A stretch of DNA of 64,000 nucleotides from Microvenator marinus (GTDB lineage: Bacteria > Myxococcota_A > Bradymonadia > Bradymonadales > Bradymonadaceae). Shown here one piece after another: positions 42,509-53,947 of the stretch; positions within the stretch are counted from its first letter, which is position 1, and every line of letters begins with the position of its first letter. The notes below the pieces were generated by a model. The model ran no database searches, was not told the origin of the DNA, and was given only the letters and a program-made list of their open reading frames with translations. A program made the translations under genes and the position numbers. Where the stretch lies: positions 496,001 to 560,000 of the forward strand of contig NZ_CP042467.1 in the NCBI RefSeq assembly GCF_007993755.1. The letters are read 5' to 3'.

Positions 42509-43588
42509 ATGAAATTGCGTCTATTTCTGGCAACACTCATGCTCACACTGCTTTGCTTTTCGCATCAGGTGTCGGCGCAGGACACCTCAGTGGTGGTCCT
42601 GAAGTTTGAAGAATTCAACGTTGACCAATCGATCTCAGCAGCTTTCTACAATGGTTTGGTCGCCGGGATCGAAGACCACCCGGACATGAAGGTTTCATCC
42701 TCGGGCGAGCTCACTCTTCAAGACCTCATGCTCGCGATGGGGTGTGAATCTCCAAACGTAGAGTGCTTGAGTGGACTGAGCGCAATGGTTCCTGGAAACC
42801 AAATGGTCTTTGGCCAGGTTCAACAGTCTGACGATGTGGTCTTGTTTACCGTCCGCCAATTCGATTTTGCCGAACAACGCTTTGTTCGTGAAGTCTCAGA
42901 TATGAGCGTCAAAGGCACAGCAGGCCAGATCATCGACGCTGTGCCAGCAGTCATCGAGAATTTCCTTTACGGCCCCGTCGGAGTCCTTGAAGTGGCGGTT
43001 CAGGGAGGCTCACCAGAGCTTTTCCTGAACGGCGATAAAGTTGGTCGTGCCCCCACCATCCTTGAAAATCTTCCGCTCGGTGAACATGTCGTGATGGTTC
43101 GCGATTCGTCCGGCGTAGAGAAGTCAGAGACCGTCATCTTGCGCCGCGGTGAAACGGGAGTCGTTTCGTTCGATCTCGGTGGCGTGGCGGACCCAGGCAG
43201 TATTTCAGGTGCTCCTTCAGCAGTGCCAGGCTGGATTCTCGTCGGTGTGGGAGCTGCGGGAATTGGGTTTGGAATCTTTCAAACCCTTCAAGTGGGAAGC
43301 ATTGACGACGATTTTGCAGCCCTTTGCGCTGAGCCCGGAAACGTGTGTGAAGGTGCAGACGCGTCGCTCTCAGGCCCTGAGGCCGCGTCTAGAGCGCGAA
43401 CTCTTGCCGATGATGGTGGAACAGCAAAAACACTTCAGCTTGTCGGATTTTCTGTGGGAGGTGCGGCGCTGGCCGTAGGTGGATACCTGCTCTACCGCTC
43501 ATACTCCTACTCCGGCGAGGAGACCGTCTCTTTCCAAGTTAGTCCTAGTAAAGACGGCTTCCAGGCCGGAATGGGAATCAAGTTCTAG
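42509..43588 (+). CDS. Secreted PEGA-domain protein
   Basis: The 359-residue protein has a Sec signal (cleavage near S-A-Q). Its N-terminal part is of unknown family. A PEGA-like beta domain lies at about residues 155-225 (G-V-L-E-V-A, L-F-L-N-G-D-K-V-G-R-A-P, L-P-L-G-E-H-V-V-M-V). A hydrophobic segment at about 240-260 may anchor the protein in a membrane, and a shorter one follows near 315-330. PEGA domains are common in surface proteins of Myxococcota. ATG 42509 is chosen for GGAG six bases upstream. No partner is evident; it is convergent with the HEAT gene. Confidence 0.78.
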   Translation: MKLRLFLATLMLTLLCFSHQVSAQDTSVVVLKFEEFNVDQSISAAFYNGLVAGIEDHPDMKVSSSGELTLQDLMLAMGCESPNVECLSGLSAMVPGNQMVFGQVQQSDDVVLFTVRQFDFAEQRFVREVSDMSVKGTAGQIIDAVPAVIENFLYGPVGVLEVAVQGGSPELFLNGDKVGRAPTILENLPLGEHVVMVRDSSGVEKSETVILRRGETGVVSFDLGGVADPGSISGAPSAVPGWILVGVGAAGIGFGIFQTLQVGSIDDDFAALCAEPGNVCEGADASLSGPEAASRARTLADDGGTAKTLQLVGFSVGGAALAVGGYLLYRSYSYSGEETVSFQVSPSKDGFQAGMGIKF

Positions 43589-43603
43589 CTCTAACCTTGC
43601 GAA

Positions 43604-45469
43604 TCAATAATGAATGGCATTGATTCCGTAGAGTGCAATCGCTTTGACGGTGGGATTTGAGGCCGCGAGGAACCCTCTAAAGGTCGGTTCCATGTCCTTG
43701 TCTTGATTCCTCGCGAGGAGCCAGGCAGTGGATTGGACTAATTGCTTTGGCCCAGCATTGGCCCGTACAACCTTCTCCAACACAATTTCGTTCGCGCGGT
43801 CTGAGCTGCCTTGGAAGTAGAAGAAGATGGCCTTCCTGTCTCCTGTGGCTCCCGTGCTATCAAGCGCGATGTCGCGCAATTCCTTGTCGAAACCACCAAA
43901 GTTGATCGCCCATCGGATCGCGTCACTTTGTGCGGATCCAGTCGTCTTGGCGAGGAGATGGCCAATTAGCTTGTTTCGAATCGGAGTCTTCAGTGCACGG
44001 ATATCGTCCATATACGTGGCAGGAGGATTGCGAAAAGCTTGTTCCTGCGCCTTCTCGGCCTTCTCGGGTGCCAATTCAAGTGCGGTCAAATAGGCCAACC
44101 ACTGAATCTCAACATTTCGGTCTCGAAGTAGCACATCGAGCGCCGCTCCACCTTCCTTGAGCCCGATATTCCTGATTCCCTTCAAGGCAGCTAACTTGAT
44201 CTTCGGATTGGAATCCGTGACCAAGAATCGAAGCGCTTGCACACTCTTTGGGTCTTTGATGTGTCCGATCGCTTCAATCACCGCCAGTTTGATCTCTGGG
44301 TTTCGCTCGTTGCGCAACGCCTTCTCGAGGACATCGAGCCCGCCGACCATGCCCAATTGACTCAAGCCTTCGACAGTAGCCTCTCGAACCTCGTCGAGCG
44401 CTTCGAAAATGGTGCGTTGATAGACCTTAAGCGCTTCTGGGCTATTCGTTCGGCCAAGAGACCTGAGCGCCAGCTTTCTAGGCTCAAACTCGGTGCTCGA
44501 CTCCATTTTCAGGAGTTCTTTAACGAATTCTGGATCCCGAGAAGCAGCGGCCAGTTCATGACCAAGCGCTTTTTCCTCGGCGTCTTCAGCCTTCAGATAG
44601 GTATTTGCATCCTCAAGTTTGGTCCGAAGACCGGTCTGAAGTATCGCGTTCATCCACTCGATTCGCGCGGCGGGTTCTTCAAGAGTTTTCATCAACGCAA
44701 AGGCCGCGGAAACTCCTTCAGGAAGTTTGAGCTCGAGAACCCGACGGGTCGTCTGGGTCTTAATCTGCGCGTTTTGATCTTTGAGACCAGCGAGCAGAAA
44801 TTCGCGTGTAGAGGGCTCAAGCTCTGGGTGCCTGCTAAGGGCCACAAGCCCCTGATAGGCGTCGAGACGCGCCGCTTCGTCCTTGGACTTGGTTAAGGTC
44901 GAGATCGTGTTCACTGACGTCTTGGTAGGCTTTGCAACGTAGGCTGCGACGGCGAGTTTGCGGTCGGGTGCCGACTTTCCCTTCAGGATTTCTTCGGCGA
45001 ACTTTGAGGGTGCCCCATTCGTGTTAACTGCGAATCGAAGGATAGTTGGCTTGATGTCCGGCGTTGCGGCCTTCCATAAGTCTTCCAAAATGTTGGTCTG
45101 AGTCTTCGAAGGCAATGCTGCGACCAATTCATCAAGAGTCTCGAGGAGTCTCGCGTCGCTCATCAACTCCTGAGTCAGGGTCCCGAGCGCCTTCTTGTCA
45201 CCACTGAGGTAGAGTCCGATGTTCGCGGCAATCTTAATACGCTTTATCTCGGACCCCTGCCCTGCGACCAGGGCCTCTTTGGATTCCTTCGGATCGCTCA
45301 TCGCACGCACCAAAAGAAGGGCCTCGACCGTCGAGTCGTCGGTTTCCTCGGCCATCTTCTGCACGTGCGTCGCAACCTCTTCTTTTAGTTGTTTCGAGAT
45401 TTTAGCGGGAGCAATCGCAGGGACGAGGAGCGCACCAACCAGGATACATGTAGCTAGTCTTGTATTCAT
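43604..45469 (-). CDS. Exported HEAT-repeat protein
   Basis: The 621-residue protein has an N-terminal signal peptide (cleavage near A-P-A-K, about residue 23). The rest is built of repeated two-helix units with the HEAT pattern: A-L-R-S-L-G, A-V-I-E-A-I-G-H-I and A-A-L-K-G-I-R-N-I-G recur every 30-40 residues. Such solenoids bind other proteins. It has no catalytic motif. AAGGAA lies about eight bases before the ATG. It is placed 10 bases downstream of the PHA-system protein gene and probably belongs to the same transcript. Confidence 0.82.
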   Translation of the reverse strand: MNTRLATCILVGALLVPAIAPAKISKQLKEEVATHVQKMAEETDDSTVEALLLVRAMSDPKESKEALVAGQGSEIKRIKIAANIGLYLSGDKKALGTLTQELMSDARLLETLDELVAALPSKTQTNILEDLWKAATPDIKPTILRFAVNTNGAPSKFAEEILKGKSAPDRKLAVAAYVAKPTKTSVNTISTLTKSKDEAARLDAYQGLVALSRHPELEPSTREFLLAGLKDQNAQIKTQTTRRVLELKLPEGVSAAFALMKTLEEPAARIEWMNAILQTGLRTKLEDANTYLKAEDAEEKALGHELAAASRDPEFVKELLKMESSTEFEPRKLALRSLGRTNSPEALKVYQRTIFEALDEVREATVEGLSQLGMVGGLDVLEKALRNERNPEIKLAVIEAIGHIKDPKSVQALRFLVTDSNPKIKLAALKGIRNIGLKEGGAALDVLLRDRNVEIQWLAYLTALELAPEKAEKAQEQAFRNPPATYMDDIRALKTPIRNKLIGHLLAKTTGSAQSDAIRWAINFGGFDKELRDIALDSTGATGDRKAIFFYFQGSSDRANEIVLEKVVRANAGPKQLVQSTAWLLARNQDKDMEPTFRGFLAASNPTVKAIALYGINAIHY

Positions 45470-45479
45470 TTAGATTTCC

Positions 45480-45770
45480 TTACCCAAAATATCGGGTCAT
45501 GCGCTCTTCGATTTGAGATTGAATCTTCTTTTTGAGTGGTTTCGCAAAGAACGCCAGGTCCACATCGATTCCCACTTTATCCTCTCCTAGAGAGAATTTA
45601 CCTTTGAATGCCTTGCCTGTGACATCGGCGACTGTGCCGTCAGAATTCCAAGCGACATTGTTAACCAGATCGCCAAAATCCTTCTGAATATCAGCGATTA
45701 TATCGTCGACCTTAGACTTTGCGTCAGCGAGGCCTAACTCATGAGAACGGTGAACGGAAATATCAGGCAT
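45480..45770 (-). CDS. Polyhydroxyalkanoic acid system family protein
   Basis: The 96-residue cytosolic protein matches the small proteins annotated as the polyhydroxyalkanoic acid system family: H-R-S-H-E-L-G-L-A-D-A-K at the start, G-T-V-A-D-V-T-G-K-A-F-K-G in the middle and I-E-E-R-M-T-R-Y-F at the end. Members are found near polyester synthesis genes, but the function is not well defined. None of the usual phaC or phaR genes is seen here. GGAG lies five bases before the ATG. It leads the HEAT-repeat gene. The acyl-CoA operon at 12.8-16.4 kb would supply 3-hydroxyacyl-CoA for polyester synthesis (inference). Confidence 0.8.
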   Translation of the reverse strand: MPDISVHRSHELGLADAKSKVDDIIADIQKDFGDLVNNVAWNSDGTVADVTGKAFKGKFSLGEDKVGIDVDLAFFAKPLKKKIQSQIEERMTRYFG

Positions 45771-45913
45771 GTTTTCTCCAATACATTAATATGCCAAATT
45801 GACGGGCGGAAACTAACAATCAGAAAGTCGTGTTGCAAGTCCGAGGGAAAACTTGCCGAATAAACTTAGACAGTGTTAAGGTTGAAACCAAACCTATCGC
45901 AGGCAAAGTGAAT

Positions 45914-46654
45914 ATGTTCAATAAATCGCTAATAATTCCCGTTATTTTAGTGACTTCGTTGGTATCGACGCCGGTCTTTGCTCAGAAGATTCGAGATTAT
46001 ACCGGCAGCGCTGAGAGCCAATACGGCACCTCAGGTGCGTTGAATATCCCGGGAGGCCCTGCGGTCAAGAGCGCACCACCACAGGCTGCTCCGGTTGTTC
46101 AAACCGAAGGCGGAGAAAAGGCTGAGGGCGAAGGCCAACCCACGGGAACCAGCGTTGTTCAGATGTACGGTGGCGCTCAGAATGCCAACGTACCTGCGTC
46201 TACGCTTAATCTGAAACCTGAAGAAATGTACCGAGGCGTGATTCCCGGTACACGCGACTCCGTTGAACATCTTGATAAGAAAGCCACTTCAACGTCGTCG
46301 AATCACCTTCTCTGGGTTGGATTTCAGCCTCGAGACACTTCAACCCGAGTCTTTTTCCAAACCGCGACCGAGGCTAACTATAACGCTGAGTACGTGGGTA
46401 ACGAAGTCGTCTTGACCTTCTTCAACACGAAGTTCGCAGCAAAGAATAACAGCCGCTTCGTGGATACCTCGTTCTTTGATCGCAATGTGACGCGCATCGA
46501 ATCAAAGAAGAAAGGAAAGGATGTTGAAGTTCGGATCACCCTCAAAGATGCTGAACGTCCTCAGATCAATACGACGGACCGTTTTGTTTACCTTGAGTTC
46601 GCCGGACCAAAAAACGCGAAAGCTGAGCCGGCCAAACAGGCGCTCGACGAATAA
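45914..46654 (+). CDS. Secreted AMIN-like domain protein
   Basis: The 246-residue protein has a signal peptide (cleavage near V-F-A-Q, residue 23), a Pro/Glu/Gly-rich linker at about 45-110 and a C-terminal beta-rich domain at about 125-235. That domain resembles the AMIN domain that localises proteins to peptidoglycan or secretin complexes (F-F-Q-T-A-T-E-A-N-Y, V-V-L-T-F-F-N-T-K, V-R-I-T-L-K-D). ATG 45914 is chosen because it starts a clear signal peptide; a GTG two codons earlier is possible. It ends before a strong terminator. Confidence 0.75.
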   Translation: MFNKSLIIPVILVTSLVSTPVFAQKIRDYTGSAESQYGTSGALNIPGGPAVKSAPPQAAPVVQTEGGEKAEGEGQPTGTSVVQMYGGAQNANVPASTLNLKPEEMYRGVIPGTRDSVEHLDKKATSTSSNHLLWVGFQPRDTSTRVFFQTATEANYNAEYVGNEVVLTFFNTKFAAKNNSRFVDTSFFDRNVTRIESKKKGKDVEVRITLKDAERPQINTTDRFVYLEFAGPKNAKAEPAKQALDE

Positions 46655-46676
46655 GCCTTTCTTTCAGCCGTTACTT

Positions 46677-46708
46677 AAAGCACGATGCCCCCTCATCGTG
46701 CTTTTTTT
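46677..46708 (+). terminator. Intrinsic terminator after the AMIN-like gene, abutting the next start codon
   Basis: AAAGCACGATG (46677-46687) and CATCGTGCTTT (46694-46704) form a perfect 11-bp stem with a 6-base loop. The T-tract runs through 46708, immediately before the ATG at 46709, so the next gene starts at the end of this hairpin. Confidence 0.85.
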
Positions 46709-48580
46709 ATGCGTTATTCACTTCTCATAGCCATCCTAATGCTGCCCGCACTTGCGTATGCGGAGACCACCATTCCTTGTGAATCGTTGAAGGAATCGGT
46801 GAGCACAGCGTTTTGGACGCCTGAGGCGCTAGCCTTGAGGTTGGCGAATCAAACACTGAGCGCCGAGACATGCGCATTTGATACGGGAATTCGCTGCCAA
46901 GGTCTTCGTTCAGACGATTTCGTCATCGATGAATGGGAGTGGTCGGCCGGGACATGGTCCATGGCGGGAATGGAACTAAAAACCAGCGGTCAAAGCACTA
47001 GAATTGCTCGACTAACCGGAACCCCAACTGAGTTCCGAGCAGAGAATGTAGGTGTCGGCGCGTTTCATGGAGACCAATTCGACTCCACCACCTGTTCTTG
47101 GACCGGCGTTGAAAGCGTGGGAATTCGAGCCGAGCGACTTCAAGCACAAGCCGAAGGACTCAAGGTCAATGGACTGCCCGTTTCCGGTGATGGAAGCCTT
47201 GGCCTGCTCCCCCCCCGATACGCCACTGACCTGACAATTCATGAAGCCAGCGCGGCCGCGATGCTCTTTCGTTTTGAATTCCCACGAGAAAGTCTGGGTG
47301 TCGGATTGGGTACCTACGGGTCCAACGAATGGTTTGGTGCGGGTGTCGTGCTTTCTCAGGCAGAATCAGCTCAAGAGACCGATTGGATATCGGTGCAAGC
47401 GCTTTGGGGTCAGGAACCCTTGATCTCGGCCGTCGGAGAATTGGGAATTGCTGCGGACTCTGCTCATCGCCTGGGGTTTACCGCCTTTGAGGGCTCAGAC
47501 GATGTGTTGAGATTGAGGCTTGGTGAAGCCAAACGCCTAGATCTTTCACGCGGCTCAAGCTTCGGCCTCTCGCTTCGTGGCACAAATCACAGCTTCACGC
47601 TCTTTGGAGAGAGCTCCGATTATCAAAGACCGGGAGGCCTTGGACTACTCTTCGAGGCTGCCTCTGAGGGGCCGCTTGTGAGGTCCAAGACGCAGCTCTT
47701 GTATCTCGGAAAGCTCTTTGACTCGTCTTGGGTACACTCCATCAACGCCGGCGTTGGGCTCACGCACCGCTTTGGCCGACGTGCACTTGCGTTGGAGCCT
47801 GGTCTAAATCTCCTTGGGAATTTCGGCGTGGTTCCGACCGAAGTTGGCTTTGAGGGCTCGACCTCAGCGTCGCTTCTTCCTGAACTAAAGGGTGAAATAA
47901 ATATCGAAGGTCGATTCTCAAACTTCACCCACATCCTGCGTCCAAAGGGCCAGATTTCGTATGAAGTTTACGGATTTTCTCAACGAGGTCTTCTGAACCA
48001 AGACGCAGCACCCTTCGAGTTCACAAGGCGCCCCGGCCTCCATTTTGGGTGGGCAGGCCTAGAGCAAGAGCTTGAGTCAAGAGAGTTTGGATTGAGAGTT
48101 CCTATTGGAATGTATCTCGACGGAGATGCTGAGGCTTCCCGATGGGGATTGCACACGGGTCTTCGAGTCGAACTGGGCAATGTTGAACTCGGAGCCGACT
48201 TCCGATGTCCATCTCCTTGCCAGGATATTAACTGGCGCGCGGATTCATCAGCACAACTCTCAAAGCTCCGTGCTCACCTCTGGCTCCAAGACACGAACGA
48301 GAGTTGGCTGGACGTCAGCGGCCTCACCACGCTCAACCTCTGGCGCGCACATCACACAGATGGCGACAACCTTGGTCTCTTTGGCGGCTGGAATCTTGAG
48401 TACAGATTCCACCAAATTCGAATCGGTACTGCGGGGCTTACCGATACCGATTCAACGCTCGGTGTGCTTGCACGAGCACGCTGGGTCTTTGACAGGGCCG
48501 GATATGCGGTAGGGGTGACTGGTGTCCGAACGACGGACGAAGAAATGGTGGTTTCGGTGGGCTTTGATTCCGTGCCCTAG
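46709..48580 (+). CDS. Predicted outer-membrane beta-barrel protein
   Basis: The 623-residue protein begins with a Sec signal (M-R-Y-S-L-L-I-A-I-L, cleavage near A-Y-A-E). The body has many short amphipathic strands with alternating hydrophobic residues, typical of a barrel (for example G-L-S-L-R-G-T-N, F-G-V-V-P-T-E-V), and few helices. I cannot name the family. Cys residues near the start (P-C, T-C-A-F, R-C-Q) suggest a small disulfide-bonded cap. No ribosome binding site precedes ATG 46709 because the terminator hairpin occupies that space; an in-frame ATG at 46685 lies within the stem. The gene converges with the next one by a 4-base overlap. Confidence 0.72.
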   Translation: MRYSLLIAILMLPALAYAETTIPCESLKESVSTAFWTPEALALRLANQTLSAETCAFDTGIRCQGLRSDDFVIDEWEWSAGTWSMAGMELKTSGQSTRIARLTGTPTEFRAENVGVGAFHGDQFDSTTCSWTGVESVGIRAERLQAQAEGLKVNGLPVSGDGSLGLLPPRYATDLTIHEASAAAMLFRFEFPRESLGVGLGTYGSNEWFGAGVVLSQAESAQETDWISVQALWGQEPLISAVGELGIAADSAHRLGFTAFEGSDDVLRLRLGEAKRLDLSRGSSFGLSLRGTNHSFTLFGESSDYQRPGGLGLLFEAASEGPLVRSKTQLLYLGKLFDSSWVHSINAGVGLTHRFGRRALALEPGLNLLGNFGVVPTEVGFEGSTSASLLPELKGEINIEGRFSNFTHILRPKGQISYEVYGFSQRGLLNQDAAPFEFTRRPGLHFGWAGLEQELESREFGLRVPIGMYLDGDAEASRWGLHTGLRVELGNVELGADFRCPSPCQDINWRADSSAQLSKLRAHLWLQDTNESWLDVSGLTTLNLWRAHHTDGDNLGLFGGWNLEYRFHQIRIGTAGLTDTDSTLGVLARARWVFDRAGYAVGVTGVRTTDEEMVVSVGFDSVP

Positions 48581-49302
48581 AAACTAGTCGCGTTCCGTAG
48601 CAATTTCCCGAGTTTCGGATGTTTGGGATCCAAGGTCCTGACCTTCGCAATGGCAGATTCCGCTTCGTCACCGTCTTTCTGCTTGATATGGTAACGAGCG
48701 ACCAGAACCCAGATGTCTGCATTCGCAGGATCCATTCGCGTAGCTTGATAGAGATTCTTCCTCGACTCTTCCGCAACGGTCGGGTCAAGAGGGGTCTTTC
48801 GATAGGCGGTGTACGCACGGTACGCGAGGATAGAACCACGCGTGGGATCGTAATCGCTGCCTGTCCTAAAACACTCAAGCGCATTGTCCAAATCACCGAG
48901 CTTCAAGAACGTAAGGCCGTCTCGAAAATAAATATCCGCCAGTGCAGAAGCGTTCGGGTCGAGTGCCAAAACGCCAGTATTTGAGACACCGTCCATAGCC
49001 TCTGAGTCCACCGAGTTGGACTCCATAACCCCTTGAATATCGATGATAGCTCGGCCGACAACCCTTCGGATATCGAGAGCCTTTCGAGTTAAGTCAACGT
49101 CGCCGAGTCTTTGAAAATTCTCAGCCCGATAAAACCTTTCGTAACGCTCATATCGCGCGGTCGCCTCTTCCCAAGTGGCATTGCCAGGCAAATTCAGAAT
49201 CACGTAGGGATCGTCTGTGGAGGTCACGCGCTCGTAATCCTCATTCACAATGGCCCTGATGCGGTCAATGCGCTGGCTTTTTTCCGGTGATTCATTTGAC
49301 AT
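48577..49302 (-). CDS. J-like/TPR cytosolic protein without HPD motif
   Basis: The 241-residue protein resembles the J-domain/TPR protein at 38002. Its N-terminal region at about 28-90 has the shape of a J domain (D-P-Y-V-I-L-N-L-P-G, then Y-E-R-Y-E-R-F-Y) but no His-Pro-Asp motif. TPR-like repeats follow (A-L-E-C-F-R-T-G, A-Y-T-A-Y, L-V-A-R-Y-H-I). It probably acts as a helical scaffold. ATG 49302 is preferred; a GTG at 49377 in the same frame is the alternative and would add about 25 residues. Ribosome binding sites at both are weak. Confidence 0.68.
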   Translation of the reverse strand: MSNESPEKSQRIDRIRAIVNEDYERVTSTDDPYVILNLPGNATWEEATARYERYERFYRAENFQRLGDVDLTRKALDIRRVVGRAIIDIQGVMESNSVDSEAMDGVSNTGVLALDPNASALADIYFRDGLTFLKLGDLDNALECFRTGSDYDPTRGSILAYRAYTAYRKTPLDPTVAEESRKNLYQATRMDPANADIWVLVARYHIKQKDGDEAESAIAKVRTLDPKHPKLGKLLRNATSF

Positions 49303-49433
49303 AAGCGGTTTCGCGGTATCGGGTCGGCGGATGATAGCACGAGGCGTACCATCAGCCAATTCGATGCGTCTTTCCACTGCACAATTTTGAACGGTATGGT
49401 AGCACGTGCGCCGCTCTAACTTCGTATACGTGC

Positions 49434-51684
<2,251 letters not shown>

Positions 51685-51785
51685 CCTCATCAGGGAACGC
51701 TGATAAACGCTTTCGACTTTGCGGTCTGTGAGGTGATGTAAGCCTTCCAAACCGCTACTTTTTGTTCGTATCGGAGTATGACTAC

Positions 51786-52121
51786 ATGACCGGACTATCT
51801 AGCCTCGTGTTGATTGCACAATCGGCCCCGGCAGCCCCAGGAATCGGGCAGATGCTGATCCCCTTGATTTTGGTCATGGGAGTGTTCTGGCTATTGATTT
51901 GGCGCCCCCAGGCAAAAGCTCAGGCGAAGCATCAAGAGCTCTTGAAGTCATTGAAAGTTGGAGACGAGGTCGTCACCGACGCCGGTGTATACGGCAAGAT
52001 TACGTCAATCGACGAAAAGCGGGTCACGCTTGAAATCGCAAAAGGCGTAAAGATGAAGATGAGACGCGCAAATATCGAAGGATTCGCCGAAATCGAAGGC
52101 GAATCCGAAGAGAAGAAATAA
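51786..52121 (+). CDS. yajC: Preprotein translocase accessory subunit YajC
   Basis: YajC associates with SecDF in the inner membrane. The 111-residue protein has one hydrophobic helix (about residues 22-42, I-P-L-I-L-V-M-G-V-F-W-L-L) followed by a short cytosolic domain containing K-V-G-D-E-V-V-T-D-A-G-V-Y-G-K-I, as in the family. ATG 51786 has GGAG ten bases upstream; the TTG at 51762 in the same frame would add eight residues. The gap of 101 bases to tgt holds no other clear gene or terminator. It is followed by secD after 22 bases. Confidence 0.93.
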   Translation: MTGLSSLVLIAQSAPAAPGIGQMLIPLILVMGVFWLLIWRPQAKAQAKHQELLKSLKVGDEVVTDAGVYGKITSIDEKRVTLEIAKGVKMKMRRANIEGFAEIEGESEEKK

Positions 52122-52143
52122 GAATGGCGGAGCGAAATAACAC

Positions 52144-53928
52144 ATGAGTTCGTTAAAGTTGAGATGGATCGTCGTAGTCATCGCCCTAATCGGGGCGGCT
52201 TACGGATTGGTCCCTACCGTATTCGACGCCATGGATGGCAAGCTCGATGGAGAGTTTCCAGCCGACCAGGGGCCCCTTGCTTCACTTGTCATGAAGTACG
52301 ACCTCGCCCCACTCACGTTGGGCTTGGACCTTCAGGGGGGCTTGCTTCTGCAGTATCACGTTCTGGTTGACCGAGCGGTGCAGGACAAGCTCGACCGCAC
52401 TGCACGCGACGTTGAGACTCGTCTAAAGGACCGAAATGACGGCCTCGATGTCACCGTGACACATCCTGACGACTCGGACTACCTCGTGCTTGCGTTCGCC
52501 GACGAATCCGGCAAGGCAGCGCTCGATGAAGAATTCATGGAGTTCTTCCAGTCCTACAAAAAAGTGGACATGGCCGGCAGCACTGTGCACCTCGTCGTGG
52601 ACGAAGAGTACATCACCGAGACCAAGGATTTTGCGGTCCAGCAGGCTGTTGAAACCATCCGCCAGCGTGTCGATGCGCTCGGTGTGGCTGAGCCCAGCAT
52701 TACGCGACAAGGAACCTCAGATATCGTGGTTCAGTTGCCTGGTCTGAAAGAAACCGACGTTGACCGTGCACGCCGACTTATCGGCCAGACGGCTCAGTTG
52801 CAGTTCAGAATGGTGGATGATGCCGGGACCAACGGGTTCTTCGAGAGCTTCTCGGGAAGACTTCCGCAAGGATTCCAACTTCGTATCATCGACGGGGGAT
52901 TCCGCTCTGTAACGCACAAAGACAAAGAGGCGTTGAAGGCATTCTTTGAAGGGAAAGTCCCTGATACGCACATCATAGGATACGAGCACAACCCCATTTA
53001 CAAGGACGTTGAAAAGACCAACTTGGATGAGGAGCGTTCCTACTGGAAGACCTATTACGTGTTCAAAAAGGTTGAGCTCACGGGTGATTCGATTCAGGAA
53101 GCACGTACTGCGATCGACCAGCAGTTCAACAAGCCTTACACCGCGCTTAACTTCGACAGCACGGGCGCTGAACTCTTCGGCGACCTTAGTGCAAATAACG
53201 TCGGAAAGCGTATGGCCATCATGCTCGACGATATCGTTAAGAGCGCCCCAGTGTTCAACGAACCCATTCGAGGCGGAAGGGCTCAGATTTCGTTCGGCTC
53301 CATGCAGTCGCAGGCAGAGCTTCTCGCAGAAGCTGAGGACCTTGTGATCGTGCTTCGTCACGGCGCCCTACCCGCTCCGATCGAAAAGCAATTTGAGACC
53401 GTTGTCGGTCCGTCGTTGGGTCAGGATTCCATCGATCGAAGTGTGCGCGCTTTCATGATCGGCATGATTTTAGTTATTTTGCTTATGCTGATTTACTACA
53501 AGGCTGCAGGCTTCTACTCGTGTATCGCCCTGACGTTTAACATGCTCTTGATCATGGCTGCTTTGGCGGCTATCGGAGCGACGCTCACGCTTCCCGGAAT
53601 CGCTGGTATCATTCTCACCATCGGTATGGCCGTTGATGCCAACGTTATTATCTACGAGCGTGTTCGCGAGGAACTTGGAGCTGGAAGAGGTTCTAGAGAG
53701 TCAGTCTCACTTGGATTCGAAAAAGCGTTGTCAGCGGTTGTCGATGCCAACGTCACGACGGGTATCGCTGGCCTTGTGCTTCTCCAATACGGTACGGGCC
53801 CGATTCGCGGATTCGCCGTTACACTTCTGATTGGTATCGTCTCCACGATCTTTACGGCGGTGTTCTTCACTCGCTTGATGTTTGACACCAAGACCCCAGC
53901 GTCGACCTCCGACGTAATCAGTATCTGA
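52144..53928 (+). CDS. secD: Protein translocase subunit SecD
   Basis: SecD, with SecF, pulls exported proteins across the inner membrane using the proton gradient. The 594-residue protein begins with a membrane helix, then the L-G-L-D-L-Q-G-G motif (about residues 59-66), a large periplasmic region and five C-terminal helices with G-M-A-V-D-A-N-V-I-I-Y-E-R-V-R-E-E (the conserved Asp and helix-4 region). The length matches the family. It starts 22 bases after yajC and ends 19 bases before secF. Confidence 0.96.
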   Translation: MSSLKLRWIVVVIALIGAAYGLVPTVFDAMDGKLDGEFPADQGPLASLVMKYDLAPLTLGLDLQGGLLLQYHVLVDRAVQDKLDRTARDVETRLKDRNDGLDVTVTHPDDSDYLVLAFADESGKAALDEEFMEFFQSYKKVDMAGSTVHLVVDEEYITETKDFAVQQAVETIRQRVDALGVAEPSITRQGTSDIVVQLPGLKETDVDRARRLIGQTAQLQFRMVDDAGTNGFFESFSGRLPQGFQLRIIDGGFRSVTHKDKEALKAFFEGKVPDTHIIGYEHNPIYKDVEKTNLDEERSYWKTYYVFKKVELTGDSIQEARTAIDQQFNKPYTALNFDSTGAELFGDLSANNVGKRMAIMLDDIVKSAPVFNEPIRGGRAQISFGSMQSQAELLAEAEDLVIVLRHGALPAPIEKQFETVVGPSLGQDSIDRSVRAFMIGMILVILLMLIYYKAAGFYSCIALTFNMLLIMAALAAIGATLTLPGIAGIILTIGMAVDANVIIYERVREELGAGRGSRESVSLGFEKALSAVVDANVTTGIAGLVLLQYGTGPIRGFAVTLLIGIVSTIFTAVFFTRLMFDTKTPASTSDVISI

Positions 53929-53947
53929 TCGAGGAAAGGAATTCGAT

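Noticed and set aside
44237-44896. 219-codon reading frame opposite the HEAT-repeat gene
   Set aside because: It is the antisense of a repetitive coding sequence and has no start signal or recognisable domain.
45835-45856. 6-bp inverted repeat GCAAGT/ACTTGC upstream of the AMIN-like gene
   Set aside because: It is short, has a 10-base loop and no T-tract or clear promoter alignment.
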